Origin: Oerskovia jenensis
GTDB taxonomy: Bacteria; Actinomycetota; Actinomycetes; Actinomycetales; Cellulomonadaceae
Reading direction: 5' to 3'
Length of the DNA: 64,000 bases
NCBI RefSeq assembly: GCF_016907235.1
Contig: NZ_JAFBBO010000001.1
Span: forward strand, 4,092,001 to 4,156,000
The translations under genes were made by a program, and so were the position numbers. Under the pieces are notes generated by a model, which did not search any database, was not told the origin of the DNA, and worked only from the letters and a program-made list of their open reading frames with translations. Positions 37,091-45,552 of the stretch are shown piece after piece (the stretch's first letter is position 1; each line of letters begins with the position of its first letter).

Positions 37091-38338
37091 ATGAGCACCG
37101 CAGGCGTGGCGATCCTCGAGCGCGAGGTCCGCGAGCTGATCCGCCGTCGAGGCGTGGACCCGCTGCGCGACAAGCCGGGGATCGACCAGCTCGTCGCCGA
37201 CGCCCTCGCCGACTACGACACCCGGACCGCGCTCGGGGTCGTGCCGCCGCTCGCCGACGTCCCGGGTGCCGTCAAGGCGGTCCTCGACGCCGTCGCGGGG
37301 CTCGGCCCCCTCCAGAAGTACCTCGACGACCCGGAGGTCGAAGAGGTGTGGATCAACTCGCCCGCGCAGGTCTTCGTCGCGCGCGGCGGGAACGCCGAGC
37401 TCACCTCGACCATCCTCACGAGCGCCCAGGTCCGGGACCTCGTCGAGCAGATGCTCAAGTCCTCGGGTCGGCGCCTGGACCTCTCGAGCCCCTTCGTGGA
37501 CGCCGCGCTGCCCGGGGGCGAACGGTTGCACGTCGTGATCCCGGACGTCACGCGCGAGCACTTCGCCGTGAACATCCGCAAGCACGTCGTGCGCGCCTCG
37601 CACCTCGAGCACCTGGTGCGCCTCGGTTCGCTGACGCCGCACGCCGCGGCGTTCCTGCACGCAGCGGTGAGGGCCGGTCTCAACGTCCTCGTGGCGGGCG
37701 CCACCCAGGCGGGCAAGACGACCATGCTCAACGCGCTCGCCGGGTCGATCCCCGCCCACGAGAGGGTCATCACGTGCGAGGAGGTGTTCGAGCTGCGCTT
37801 CGCGGTGCGCGACATCGTCTCGATGCAGTGTCGTCAACCCAGTCTCGAGGGCACGGGGGAGATCCCGTTGCGGCGGCTGGTCAAGGAGGCGCTGCGCATG
37901 CGGCCGGACCGGATCGTCATCGGAGAGGTGCGGGAAGCCGAGAGCTTCGACCTGCTCATCGCGTTGAACGCGGGTGTTCCCGGGATGTGCACGATCCACG
38001 CGAACTCGGCGCGCGAGGCGATCTCCAAGATGTGCACCTTGCCGCTGCTGGCCGGGGAGAACGTCTCGGACCGCTTCGTCGTCCCGACGGTCGCCGGTGC
38101 CGTCGACGTCGTGGTCCACCTGGGCGTGACCGCCGACGGCCGGCGCCAGGTCCGGGAGATCGTCGGGATTCCCGGGCGGGTGGAGCAGGGAGTGGTCGAG
38201 ACCTCGGACCTCTTCCACAGGACCGGGGGGAACCTCGTCCGTGGTGACGGCTTCCCGCCCGCGGAGGAACGGTTCGCGCGGGCGGGGATCGACCTCGCGG
38301 CGCTCCTGGCCGGCTCGCGCGCGGGGGAGGTCCGCTGA
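37091..38338 (+). CDS. tadA: TadA/CpaF-type pilus assembly ATPase
   Basis: 415 aa secretion ATPase of the type IVc (Tad) pilus. An N-terminal helical domain with LGPLQKYLDDPEVEEVWIN (about 72) leads to Walker A GATQAGKTT (about 207), the Asp box CEEVFELR and Walker B RIVIGEVREAES (about 277), followed by the His box TIHANSAREA (about 300). It powers assembly of Flp pilin at the inner membrane with TadB/TadC. First gene of the cluster; one base separates it from tadB. No tadZ gene precedes it. Confidence 0.93.
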   Translation: MSTAGVAILEREVRELIRRRGVDPLRDKPGIDQLVADALADYDTRTALGVVPPLADVPGAVKAVLDAVAGLGPLQKYLDDPEVEEVWINSPAQVFVARGGNAELTSTILTSAQVRDLVEQMLKSSGRRLDLSSPFVDAALPGGERLHVVIPDVTREHFAVNIRKHVVRASHLEHLVRLGSLTPHAAAFLHAAVRAGLNVLVAGATQAGKTTMLNALAGSIPAHERVITCEEVFELRFAVRDIVSMQCRQPSLEGTGEIPLRRLVKEALRMRPDRIVIGEVREAESFDLLIALNAGVPGMCTIHANSAREAISKMCTLPLLAGENVSDRFVVPTVAGAVDVVVHLGVTADGRRQVREIVGIPGRVEQGVVETSDLFHRTGGNLVRGDGFPPAEERFARAGIDLAALLAGSRAGEVR

Positions 38339-38339
38339 C

Positions 38340-39200
38340 GTGGGCGTCATGGTGGGCCTGCTGCTCGGGGTCGGGGTGTTCTGCGTGTGGTGGGCCTGGT
38401 GGGAACCGACTCCTCGCCCGCCCCGTCGGACCGACGGTTGGTCGGCGAAGACGCAGGACCTCCTGGTGCTCGCCGGGGTCCCGACCGTCACGCCGCGTGC
38501 GCTGGTCGGCGCGAGCGTGGTGCTCGGTGCCTTCGTCCTGCTGGTCGTGCTCGGGCTCACCCGGGCGCTGCCCGTCGCGGTGTGCTTCGCGTCGATGGCG
38601 GCCGCCGCACCTCTGGCGCTGGTGCGTTCACGGGCCCGACGGCGCCGCTCGAGCCTGCGGGACGTGTGGCCCGAGGTCGTGGACCACCTGGCGTCCGGGG
38701 TGCGGGCAGGACTCTCGTTGCCGGAGGCCGTGGGTCAGCTCGGGGAACGTGGCCCCGTCGAGCTGCGCGAACCGTTCGCGCGCTTCGCCCAGGACTTCCG
38801 GGCGAGCGGACGCTTCGGCGACTGCCTCGACGCGCTCAAGGCACGGCTGGCAGATCCTGTCGCGGACCGCATCGTCGAGGCGTTGCGCATGACGAGAGAG
38901 GTGGGCGGCACGGACCTCGGCAAGCTCTTGCGCACGCTGGCCATGTTCCTGCGTGAGGACGCCAGGACGCGAGGAGAGCTCGAGGCACGCCAGTCGTGGA
39001 CCGTGAACGGTGCCCGTCTCGCGGTGGCCGGTCCGTGGGTCGTCCTCGCGCTGCTGGCCACTCGACCGGAGACCGCGCAGGCGTACGGCTCGTTCCAGGG
39101 GGCCGTCGTGCTCGGGGCCGGTGCCCTCACCTCGGTCGTGGCCTATCAGGTGATGCGTCGGATCGGGCGGCTGCCCGAGGAAGTGCGGGTCCTGCGGTGA
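38340..39200 (+). CDS. tadB: TadB-like pilus assembly membrane protein
   Basis: 286 aa GspF-type protein. Membrane helices lie near residues 5-20, 55-90 and the C-terminal third (RLAVAGPWVVLALLA; GAVVLGAGALTSVVAY). The cytoplasmic GspF domain includes VRAGLSLPEAVGQL and MTREVGGTDLGKLLRTLAMFLREDARTRGELEARQSW, the usual TadB/TadC signature. It forms the platform for pilin insertion together with TadC. GTG start one base after the tadA stop; ATG three codons later is an alternative. The stop overlaps tadC. Confidence 0.88.
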   Translation: MGVMVGLLLGVGVFCVWWAWWEPTPRPPRRTDGWSAKTQDLLVLAGVPTVTPRALVGASVVLGAFVLLVVLGLTRALPVAVCFASMAAAAPLALVRSRARRRRSSLRDVWPEVVDHLASGVRAGLSLPEAVGQLGERGPVELREPFARFAQDFRASGRFGDCLDALKARLADPVADRIVEALRMTREVGGTDLGKLLRTLAMFLREDARTRGELEARQSWTVNGARLAVAGPWVVLALLATRPETAQAYGSFQGAVVLGAGALTSVVAYQVMRRIGRLPEEVRVLR

Positions 39201-40147
39201 GCGGAACAGGTGGGGTGGAGGCGTCGTGGCTCGGCGCCGGGGCAGGAGCGTTGCTCGGGTGCGGGCTGCTCCTGGTGATCGCGCGCGTGCGGGCCCGGCG
39301 GATCCGCCTGGACGAACGGGTCGGACCCTACCTGCGCGTGCTCGGCACCACGTCGGCCCTGTTGCAGGAGTCGTCGACGCGATCCGCCTTCCCGTCCCTC
39401 GACCGACTCGTGGGCCCGTGGCTCGCCGAGGCCGGACGGGGCCTCGAACGGTTCGGGTCGACCCGTGCGGTGCTTCGCCGCCGCCTCGACCAGGCGGGAC
39501 GCCTCGAGAGCGTCGACCAGTTCCGGGCCCAGCAGGTCGTGTGGGCAGCGCTCGGACTGGTCGGCGGCCTTCTCCTGGCCCTGCTCCTGGCGGCGACGAG
39601 GGGCTCGTCGCCCGTGGTCCTGGCGGCCCTCGTCGCCTTCTGCGGCCTGGGCGGTCTCCTCGGCTGCGACTACCGGCTCTCGCGGCAGGTCGCCCGACGG
39701 GAGGAACGCATGCTCATGGAGTTCCCCACGATCGCGGAGCTGCTCGCGCTGTCGGTCGGAGCGGGGGAGGGGCCGGTCGCGGCGATGGAACGCGTCGCGA
39801 CCATGGCCCGCGGTGAGCTGTCGAGCGAGCTCGCGCTGACGCTCTCGATGGTCCGCTCGGGGGTGCCGCTGGCCCGCGCGCTCGAGGGGCTCGCGGACCG
39901 GACCGCGTTGAGCAGCCTCACGCGCTTCGCCGAGGGGGTCGCCGTGGCCGTCGAGCGGGGGACGCCGCTCGCGGACGTCCTGCGTGCCCAGGCGCAGGAC
40001 GTGAGAGAGGCGGGTCGCCGGGCGCTCATGGAGTCGGGTGGGCGCAAGGAGGTTCTCATGATGGTGCCCGTGGTCTTCCTGATCCTTCCGGTGACAGTTT
40101 GTTTCGCGGTGTTTCCCTCGATCGCGACCCTGCGGATCGGCCTGTGA
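39197..40147 (+). CDS. tadC: TadC-like pilus assembly membrane protein
   Basis: 316 aa GspF-type partner of TadB. Helices at about 12-28, 115-150 and 290-310; the soluble segment has FPTIAELLALSVGAGEGPVAAMERVA and RMARGELSS-like sequence then LTRFAEGVAVAVERGTPLADVLRAQAQDVREAGRRALMESGGRKEVLMMVPVV region, the typical end of the family. GTG start overlaps the tadB stop (GTGA), so the subunits are made in equal amounts. A 119-base gap to the pilin gene follows. Confidence 0.88.
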   Translation: MSGTGGVEASWLGAGAGALLGCGLLLVIARVRARRIRLDERVGPYLRVLGTTSALLQESSTRSAFPSLDRLVGPWLAEAGRGLERFGSTRAVLRRRLDQAGRLESVDQFRAQQVVWAALGLVGGLLLALLLAATRGSSPVVLAALVAFCGLGGLLGCDYRLSRQVARREERMLMEFPTIAELLALSVGAGEGPVAAMERVATMARGELSSELALTLSMVRSGVPLARALEGLADRTALSSLTRFAEGVAVAVERGTPLADVLRAQAQDVREAGRRALMESGGRKEVLMMVPVVFLILPVTVCFAVFPSIATLRIGL

Positions 40148-40266
40148 ACGGGTCTCGAGCGGGGACTCGGACCGCAGCCGACCGCCTGTCCGGGCCATCG
40201 ACCTGGACGACCGACCCCTACCTCGTCCGCGCACTCACGACGCGGACGATCGACCGAAGGAGCGAC

Positions 40267-40464
40267 ATGACCAGACGACCGACGTGGTGGACCGCAGGCG
40301 TGAGGTCTCACCTGGGTGCACTGCGAAGCGAGCGGGGAGACGTCCCGGGGTGGGTCCTGGTGACCTTGATGACCGCAGGGTTGGTCATCGCCCTGTGGGC
40401 CGTCGCCGGCCCCGCGCTCACGGAGACCTTCACCAACGCGATCAACAGCGTCGGCGGTCCGTGA
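40267..40464 (+). CDS. small Flp-type pilin of the Tad locus
   Basis: 65 aa. A basic leader (residues 1-25) ends in SERGDVPG; cleavage after Gly would expose WVLVTLMTAGLVIALWAVAG, one hydrophobic helix, followed by a short polar tail. Size and position between tadC and the TadE-like genes identify it as the main pilin, though the usual Flp Glu/Tyr pair after the cleavage site is missing. It has its own GAAGGAG ribosome binding site and is separated by a longer gap than other genes of the cluster, which suits higher expression. Its stop overlaps the next start (GTGA). Confidence 0.72.
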   Translation: MTRRPTWWTAGVRSHLGALRSERGDVPGWVLVTLMTAGLVIALWAVAGPALTETFTNAINSVGGP

Positions 40465-40883
40465 GCCGTTCGCGTCGGCGACTCGTCCTGTGCCGTGAGG
40501 AGCACCGTCGTGTGCGGGACAGGGGCTCGGCGGTCGTCGACTTCGTCCTGGTCTCGGTCCTCCTTCTCGCGCTCTTCCTGGCGGTGCTCCAGGTGGTCCT
40601 CGCGGTGCACGTGCGGGCGATCGTGATCGACAGCGCGGCGGAGGGCGCACGGCTGGCGGGCAGGGCGGACCGCACCGCCGAGGACGGCGTGGCGCGGACG
40701 CGCACCCTGATCGACGCGGCCTTGTCGGAGCGGTTCGCGCAGGACGTCACGGCTCGGGAGATCGATCACGACGGGTTGCGGGTCGTCGAGGTGACGGTGA
40801 GGTTTCCGTTGCCGGTCGTCGGGCTGCTCGGCCCGTCGGGAGCGCTCACCGTGGACGGGCACGCGTTGAAGGAGGAGCAGTGA
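40461..40883 (+). CDS. tadE: TadE-like pseudopilin 1
   Basis: 140 aa. A charged leader ends in RGSAVVDFVLVSVLLLALFLAVLQV; the G-SAVVD sequence is a TadE-type prepilin cleavage site with Asp in place of the common Glu at +5. An extracytoplasmic domain with DSAAEGARLAGRADRT follows, as in TadE (alanine-rich helix after the membrane anchor). The start GTG and stop both overlap neighbours by four bases. Confidence 0.82.
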   Translation: MSRSRRRLVLCREEHRRVRDRGSAVVDFVLVSVLLLALFLAVLQVVLAVHVRAIVIDSAAEGARLAGRADRTAEDGVARTRTLIDAALSERFAQDVTAREIDHDGLRVVEVTVRFPLPVVGLLGPSGALTVDGHALKEEQ

Positions 40884-41443
40884 GCGGGCACGGGGGAGCT
40901 GGGGTGCGTCGGCGCGACGGGCGGGCGCCGGCGGGTACGACCGCCCGTGGTGCGCCGACGGGTCACGGGGCTCACCGGTCCAGGCGACGGCGCTCGGGCG
41001 GGCGGGGGGCGAGCGAGCAGGGGAACGCGATCGTGGAGTTCCTCGGTGCCGCGCTCCTCCTCCTTCTGCCCGTGATGTACCTCGCGCTGACGCTCGGACG
41101 GGTCCAGGCGGCGACCTTCGCGGTCGAGGGCGCCGCGAAGGAGTCCGCCCGCGCGTTCGTCACGGCCGACTCGGTCGTGCAGGGCGAGGCGCGTGCGGGG
41201 GTCGCGGTCTCCCTGGCCCTGGCCGACCAGGGCTTCACCGACGTCCGGCCCGCCGACGTCCTGTCGATCACGTGCTCGAGCCCGCACTGTCTCGACCCGG
41301 GGGGCGAGGTCGCCACGGTCGTGCGCTACGACGTCCCGCTCCCGTTCGTGCCGCCTGGAGTTCGTTCGTGGGTGCCGTTGTCCGTCCCGGTCGAGGCGAC
41401 CCACGTCTCGCCCGTGGACCGGTACGCGGGGGCTCGGCCGTGA
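40880..41443 (+). CDS. TadE-like pseudopilin 2 (TadF position)
   Basis: 187 aa. A long Arg/Gly-rich leader of about 50 residues precedes EQGNAIVEFLGAALLLLLPVMYLAL, a canonical prepilin site with Glu at +5. The exported part contains FAVEGAAKESARAFVTAD and two cysteines (TCSSPHC) that could form a disulfide. The leader is unusually long, so a later start is possible, but the GTGA overlap with the gene before supports this one. Confidence 0.78.
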   Translation: MSGHGGAGVRRRDGRAPAGTTARGAPTGHGAHRSRRRRSGGRGASEQGNAIVEFLGAALLLLLPVMYLALTLGRVQAATFAVEGAAKESARAFVTADSVVQGEARAGVAVSLALADQGFTDVRPADVLSITCSSPHCLDPGGEVATVVRYDVPLPFVPPGVRSWVPLSVPVEATHVSPVDRYAGARP

Positions 41444-41955
41444 GGCGCGGTCGTCGCCTGCTGCCGCGGCGGTGGCTTCGCCGACGCCGTGTCCTCGGGC
41501 CTGGCACGACGGGGGAGAGCGGTCAGATCCTGCTCCTCACGAGCGCCTTCGTCGCGTTCGCCCTCCTGCTCGTGACCGTGGTGGTCTCCGCGACGGGCGT
41601 CCACCTCGACCGCAAGCGTCTTCTCGACGTGGCCGATGCCGCTGCTCTCGACGCGGCGGACTCGATGAGCGCGGACACCTTCTACGAGGGGCGGGTGCCC
41701 GTGCCGGAGGACCAGGCCGTGCTCCGGTTGAGCGACGCGGACGTCCGGGCCTCGGTCGAGGAGTTCCTGGCAGCGCATCCCGAGATGCTGGACGACCTGC
41801 ATGCTGTCACCATCGTCGAGGCGTCGACGCCCGACGGACGGACCGCGGAGGTCCGGCTGGCCGGGTTGTCCCGCCCGGTCCTCGTCAGCTGGGTGACCCA
41901 GCTGTGGTCGGACGGCATCGTCGTGCGCGCCGAGTCGGGTGCGCGTGCGTGGTGA
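41440..41955 (+). CDS. TadG-like Flp pilus protein
   Basis: 171 aa. A very basic leader is followed by GESGQILLLTSAFVAFALLLVTVVVSATGVHLDRKRLLDVADAAALDAADS region, the pattern of putative Flp pilus-assembly TadE/G N-terminal domains in Actinobacteria. The exported part is small and lacks the von Willebrand domain of full TadG. It ends the pilus operon; GTG start overlaps the previous stop by four bases. Confidence 0.8.
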   Translation: MRRGRRLLPRRWLRRRRVLGPGTTGESGQILLLTSAFVAFALLLVTVVVSATGVHLDRKRLLDVADAAALDAADSMSADTFYEGRVPVPEDQAVLRLSDADVRASVEEFLAAHPEMLDDLHAVTIVEASTPDGRTAEVRLAGLSRPVLVSWVTQLWSDGIVVRAESGARAW

Positions 41956-42052
41956 GTGCGTCCAGCGGGCCGACGACAGGCATGACCAACCGGTGAACAC
42001 GAGAACTGCAAGGTGGCCAAAGTACGTTCACTTTCTTAACGAACCATGCCAC

Positions 42053-42094
42053 TTTTGTCTGATGACTGACAAAACAAGGGTTCGCCGCTATGGT
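42053..42094 (+). promoter_or_regulatory. promoter and palindromic operator of the WxL-like gene
   Basis: CTGACA (42066-42071), 17-base spacer, TATGGT (42089-42094). A perfect inverted repeat TTTTGTC-N8-GACAAAA (42053-42074) overlaps the -35, a good repressor or activator site. The whole stretch 42000-42080 is far more AT-rich than the rest of the window. A GGAGA ribosome binding site precedes the ATG at 42131. Confidence 0.6.
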
Positions 42095-42130
42095 GATCCG
42101 GTCCGACACCCTCCAACGACGGAGACTTAC

Positions 42131-42787
42131 ATGAACGCACGTGCAAGGAAGCAGTGGATGGCCGGCGGAGCACTCGGTGCGATGCTCCTCGGGACCGTCG
42201 CGATGGCCTCCGGGGCCGTCGCCGACGAGGTGACCCACGGTGAGGAGGACGTCCAGATCCAGGTCGCCGTCACGCCGGTCGGAGCGCTCGCGCTCAACGT
42301 CGCCAACCCGTCCGTCACCCTCGGCGAGACGACGGACGAGGACATCTGGGCAGCCGGGAACCGTGAGTTCACGGGTCTCCTCGACGGGATCAGCGTGACC
42401 GACGACCGCAACGACGTGGGCGCCGCCGCGAGCTGGACCGTGACCGGCCAGGTCAGCAACTTCACCGCGGCAGGTCTGGCGGACATCGACTCGTCCAACC
42501 TCGGGTGGGTCCCCGAGCTGGCGAACCCGATCCCGGGCGACTTCAACGTCACGCCGGGCCAGCCCATCGCGGGCGAGCTCCAGGAGGTGCCGGCCGGCGA
42601 GGGCCCCGGCGGCGACTGGCTCACGGGCGGCGTCCAGGTCGGCGACCTCCTGGTGTCGAGCGGCTCGTCGCTCGAGGCCAAGGGACAGTCGTTCGGTGTC
42701 AAGGCCGGTCTGAACCTCACGGTCCCGAAGGGCACCCCCTCCGGTGCGTACGCGTCGACGCTGACGCTCACGCTCATGGAGAGCTGA
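42131..42787 (+). CDS. secreted WxL-domain-like surface protein (WxL tryptophan lost)
   Basis: 218 aa. Signal peptide (residues 1-31, MAGGALGAMLLGTVAMASGAVA core) then a beta-rich domain. The order of elements is that of WxL domains in Firmicutes: SWTVTGQVSNFT near residue 100 corresponds to the first Trp motif, and the C-terminal strand after VPKGTPSGAYAS reads TLTLTLMES where the family has TLTWTL. So the defining second WxL motif is absent, but the next gene is a DUF916 WxL-partner, which supports the homology. It is probably a wall-associated structural or adhesive protein. Confidence 0.65.
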   Translation: MNARARKQWMAGGALGAMLLGTVAMASGAVADEVTHGEEDVQIQVAVTPVGALALNVANPSVTLGETTDEDIWAAGNREFTGLLDGISVTDDRNDVGAAASWTVTGQVSNFTAAGLADIDSSNLGWVPELANPIPGDFNVTPGQPIAGELQEVPAGEGPGGDWLTGGVQVGDLLVSSGSSLEAKGQSFGVKAGLNLTVPKGTPSGAYASTLTLTLMES

Positions 42788-42824
42788 CAGCTCCTCGCGA
42801 GACCAGTCACGGACGGTGACGACG

Positions 42825-42852
42825 CAGGGCCGGCGGAAGTCCGTCGGCCCTG
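42825..42852 (+). terminator. hairpin between WxL-like gene and DUF916 gene
   Basis: 12-bp inverted repeat with one G-U pair (42825-42836 with 42841-42852) and AAGT loop. May attenuate transcription so that the secreted protein exceeds its membrane partner. Confidence 0.5.
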
Positions 42853-42897
42853 TACCGTCTCCGGAGCAGCAAGCCCGTTCGAGGAAGACCGGAAGTC

Positions 42898-44184
42898 GTG
42901 GTGAGCAAGGACATGAAGAAGGCGCGTGAGACAGGACCTCGGTCTGCGAGGAGGCCCGCTGCCGGGCGCGTGCGCGGGCTCGCGTCCCTGGGGGTGCTGG
43001 CCCTGGCCCTGATGGGCGTCGTCGGGTCCGCCCAGGCGACCGCACCCGACCCCGGGGGCATCCGGTTCTCGGTCACCACGGCCTCGGTCGACGGCCCCGA
43101 CGACCGGAGGATCTTCGACTTCGTCGCCGAACCGGGCGCGCAGATCCAGGACCAGGTCGCCGTCTCCAACCACGGCGCCGCCCCCGTCACGTTCGCCATG
43201 GTCACGAACGACGGCATCTTCACCCCCACGGGGAGCTTCGACATCAGGACCTCCGACCAGGAACCGCAGGACTCCGGTGGCTGGTTCGAGGTGCAGCCGA
43301 GCGTCGAGGTCCCCGCGGGCGAGACCGTGATCGTGCCGTTCACGATCACGGTGCCGGAGAACGTGACGCCCGGCGACCACCCCGCAGGGATCGTGGCGAC
43401 GGTCACGACGGCCTCCTCCGCGGCCGGCCCCGGCGTCGGGGTCGAGAGCCGGGTGGGCGTGCGCGTCAACCTGCGGGTGCCGGGAGAGGTCGTGCCCTCG
43501 ATCGCGCTCGACCAGGTCACCGCGACCTACACGCCGTCGTGGAACCCGTTCGCCCCCGGCGACGTCCGGGTGTCCTACGAGGTGACCAACGACGGCAACC
43601 TGCGGGTCGGCGGGGACCAGTCCATCGCCGCCTCCGGGCCGTTCGGCATCGGTGCGTCGACCGTCGACCGCGGCGTCGAGGGGATCAAGGAGCTGATCCC
43701 CGGCACCTCGCGCTCGACGGCCGTCACGATCGGAGGGATCTGGCCCGTCGGGCCCGTGACGACCGAGGTCGTCGTCACCCCTGCGCTCGTGGCGACCGAG
43801 GGGGAGGCGGGCGGGGCGCTCGACGTCCCCGCGGCGGACCTGCGTCCTGTCACCGTCACCGTCACGACCTGGGCGATCCCCTGGGTCCACCTGCTCCTCG
43901 TCGCGATGGTCGTGCTCGTCGTGATCGGCGTGCGGGACAACCGCCGACGTCGCAAGCAGCGCCTCGAGGCGCTCCTGGCGAGCGCCCGCGCCGAGGGTCG
44001 GGCCGCGGCGGCAGGTGAGCCCACCCCGGGCGGCGCCCCCGCGCCCGCAGCGCCCGCGACGCCTACCGTGCCCACGCCCGAGGACGACCCCGCGCCCGTG
44101 CCCGCCGGCACGGAGGCCCGCGACGGCTCCGACGCCGAGGCCGAGCCCGCCCAGGGGGGCCGCGCGCCGTCGTCGGGCGGCTGA
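42898..44184 (+). CDS. DUF916/WxL-interacting-type membrane-anchored surface protein
   Basis: 428 aa. Signal peptide (to about residue 48), then an immunoglobulin-like DUF916 domain (about 52-165; [48 protein letters not shown]) and a second beta domain (about 170-310, [17 protein letters not shown]). One membrane helix (about 325-345, [17 protein letters not shown]) and a basic then Pro/Ala-rich cytoplasmic tail follow. In Firmicutes such proteins bind peptidoglycan and present WxL proteins. It lies 110 bases after the WxL-like gene. Two adjacent GTG codons (42898, 42901) could both start it. Confidence 0.78.
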   Translation: MVSKDMKKARETGPRSARRPAAGRVRGLASLGVLALALMGVVGSAQATAPDPGGIRFSVTTASVDGPDDRRIFDFVAEPGAQIQDQVAVSNHGAAPVTFAMVTNDGIFTPTGSFDIRTSDQEPQDSGGWFEVQPSVEVPAGETVIVPFTITVPENVTPGDHPAGIVATVTTASSAAGPGVGVESRVGVRVNLRVPGEVVPSIALDQVTATYTPSWNPFAPGDVRVSYEVTNDGNLRVGGDQSIAASGPFGIGASTVDRGVEGIKELIPGTSRSTAVTIGGIWPVGPVTTEVVVTPALVATEGEAGGALDVPAADLRPVTVTVTTWAIPWVHLLLVAMVVLVVIGVRDNRRRRKQRLEALLASARAEGRAAAAGEPTPGGAPAPAAPATPTVPTPEDDPAPVPAGTEARDGSDAEAEPAQGGRAPSSGG

Positions 44185-44244
44185 CGCGGGAGCTCCGCGG
44201 GGGCCCGCCCACGGAGACCGACCGTGCGGGCCGCTCACTTCGCG

Positions 44245-44250
44245 TAACCT
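44245..44250 (+). promoter_or_regulatory. -10 box upstream of prfB
   Basis: TAACCT, eight bases before the GTG of prfB; nearly leaderless, although GAGGA overlaps this gap. Confidence 0.45.
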
Positions 44251-44258
44251 TGAGGACC

Positions 44259-45371
44259 GTGGCCACCATCGACTTCCCGCACGAGATCCGCGCCCTCCGA
44301 TCGACGCTCGACACCATCAGCGCCGTGAGCGACCCGGACGGCCTGCGCGTCCAGATCGCCGAGCTGTCGGACAAGGCGTCGGCGCCGGACCTGTGGGACG
44401 ACCCGGACGCCGCCCAGAAGGTCACGACGGCCCTGTCCCAGACGCAGTCCGAGCTCGACCGCATCACGAAGATGGGCGACCGGATCGACGACCTGGAGAC
44501 GCTCGTCGAGATGGCCACGGAGGACAACGGGGACCCGGAGACGCTCGCCGAGGCGACGTCCGAGCTCGAGCAGATCCGCAAGGACCTGGGTGTGCTCGAG
44601 GTCAAGACCCTGCTCTCGGGCGAGTACGACGCCCGTGAGGCCGTCGTGACGATCCGGTCGGGGGCCGGTGGCGTGGACGCCGCGGACTTCGCGGAGATGC
44701 TCATGCGCATGTACCTGCGCTGGGCCGAGCGTCACGGCTACCCGACCCAGGTCCTCGACACGTCCTACGCCGAGGAGGCGGGGCTCAAGTCCGCGACGTT
44801 CGAGGTCAAGGCGCCCTACGCGTTCGGGCACCTGTCGGTCGAGGCCGGTACGCACCGCCTGGTGCGCATCTCGCCCTTCGACAACCAGGGCCGCCGTCAG
44901 ACGTCGTTCGCGGCCGTCGAGGTCATCCCGCTCATCGAGCAGACGGACTCGGTCGAGATCCCCGAGTCGGAGATCAAGGTCGACGTTTTCCGCTCCTCGG
45001 GCCCGGGCGGGCAGTCCGTCAACACGACCGACTCGGCCGTGCGCATGACGCACATCCCCACGGGGATCGTGGTCTCGATGCAGAACGAGAAGTCGCAGAT
45101 CCAGAACCGCGCCGCGGCCCTGCGCGTGCTCCAGTCCCGCCTGCTGCTGCAGCGTCAGGCCGAGGAGAGCGCGGCCAAGAAGGCCATGGCGGGAGACATC
45201 AAGGCGAGCTGGGGCGACCAGATGCGCTCCTACGTCCTGCACCCGTACCAGATGGTCAAGGACCTGCGCACCGAGTACGAGGTCGGCAACACCTCGGGGG
45301 TCTTCGACGGCGACATCGACGGCTTCATCGAGGCCGGGATCCGGTGGCGTCGCAGCGCTGACCAGGAGTGA
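44259..45371 (+). CDS. prfB: peptide chain release factor 2
   Basis: 370 aa class I release factor for UGA/UAA. The stop-codon reading tripeptide SPF lies in [15 protein letters not shown] (about 208) and the GGQ peptidyl-transferase motif in [17 protein letters not shown] (about 250). The N-terminal coiled region [20 protein letters not shown] is typical of RF2. The reading frame is continuous: the autoregulatory UGA frameshift near codon 26 known from enterobacteria is absent, as usual in Actinobacteria. GTG start chosen to give the family N-terminus. First gene before ftsEX, but with its own terminator. Confidence 0.96.
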   Translation: MATIDFPHEIRALRSTLDTISAVSDPDGLRVQIAELSDKASAPDLWDDPDAAQKVTTALSQTQSELDRITKMGDRIDDLETLVEMATEDNGDPETLAEATSELEQIRKDLGVLEVKTLLSGEYDAREAVVTIRSGAGGVDAADFAEMLMRMYLRWAERHGYPTQVLDTSYAEEAGLKSATFEVKAPYAFGHLSVEAGTHRLVRISPFDNQGRRQTSFAAVEVIPLIEQTDSVEIPESEIKVDVFRSSGPGGQSVNTTDSAVRMTHIPTGIVVSMQNEKSQIQNRAAALRVLQSRLLLQRQAEESAAKKAMAGDIKASWGDQMRSYVLHPYQMVKDLRTEYEVGNTSGVFDGDIDGFIEAGIRWRRSADQE

Positions 45372-45376
45372 TGGAC

Positions 45377-45404
45377 GGGGCGGGACGTCGCGTCCCGCCC
45401 CTTT
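45377..45404 (+). terminator. intrinsic terminator after prfB
   Basis: Perfect 11-bp GC-rich inverted repeat (45377-45387 with 45391-45401), TCG loop, followed by TTT and a pyrimidine stretch, five bases beyond the stop codon. Confidence 0.85.
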
Positions 45405-45467
45405 CCTCACCCCTGGGTGAAACGTCCCTCCGGCACGCCGGATACCGGCGTACCCGGCGTGTCAGCG

Positions 45468-45496
45468 GTGTCAGTCCTTTCCGGCGTGCCTACTCT
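45468..45496 (+). promoter_or_regulatory. ftsE promoter
   Basis: GTGTCA (45468-45473), 17-base spacer, TACTCT (45491-45496). A leader of about 50 bases follows before the GTG. Confidence 0.5.
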
Positions 45497-45552
45497 CGTG
45501 GGCGACCAGCGAACAGTTTTCGCTTCCCCCAACGAGAGACTGGTCAACCCCT

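Noticed and set aside
44259-44400. Programmed frameshift in prfB
   Set aside because: The reading frame is continuous through the region of codon 26 and no in-frame or shifted UGA with a slippery CTT is needed.
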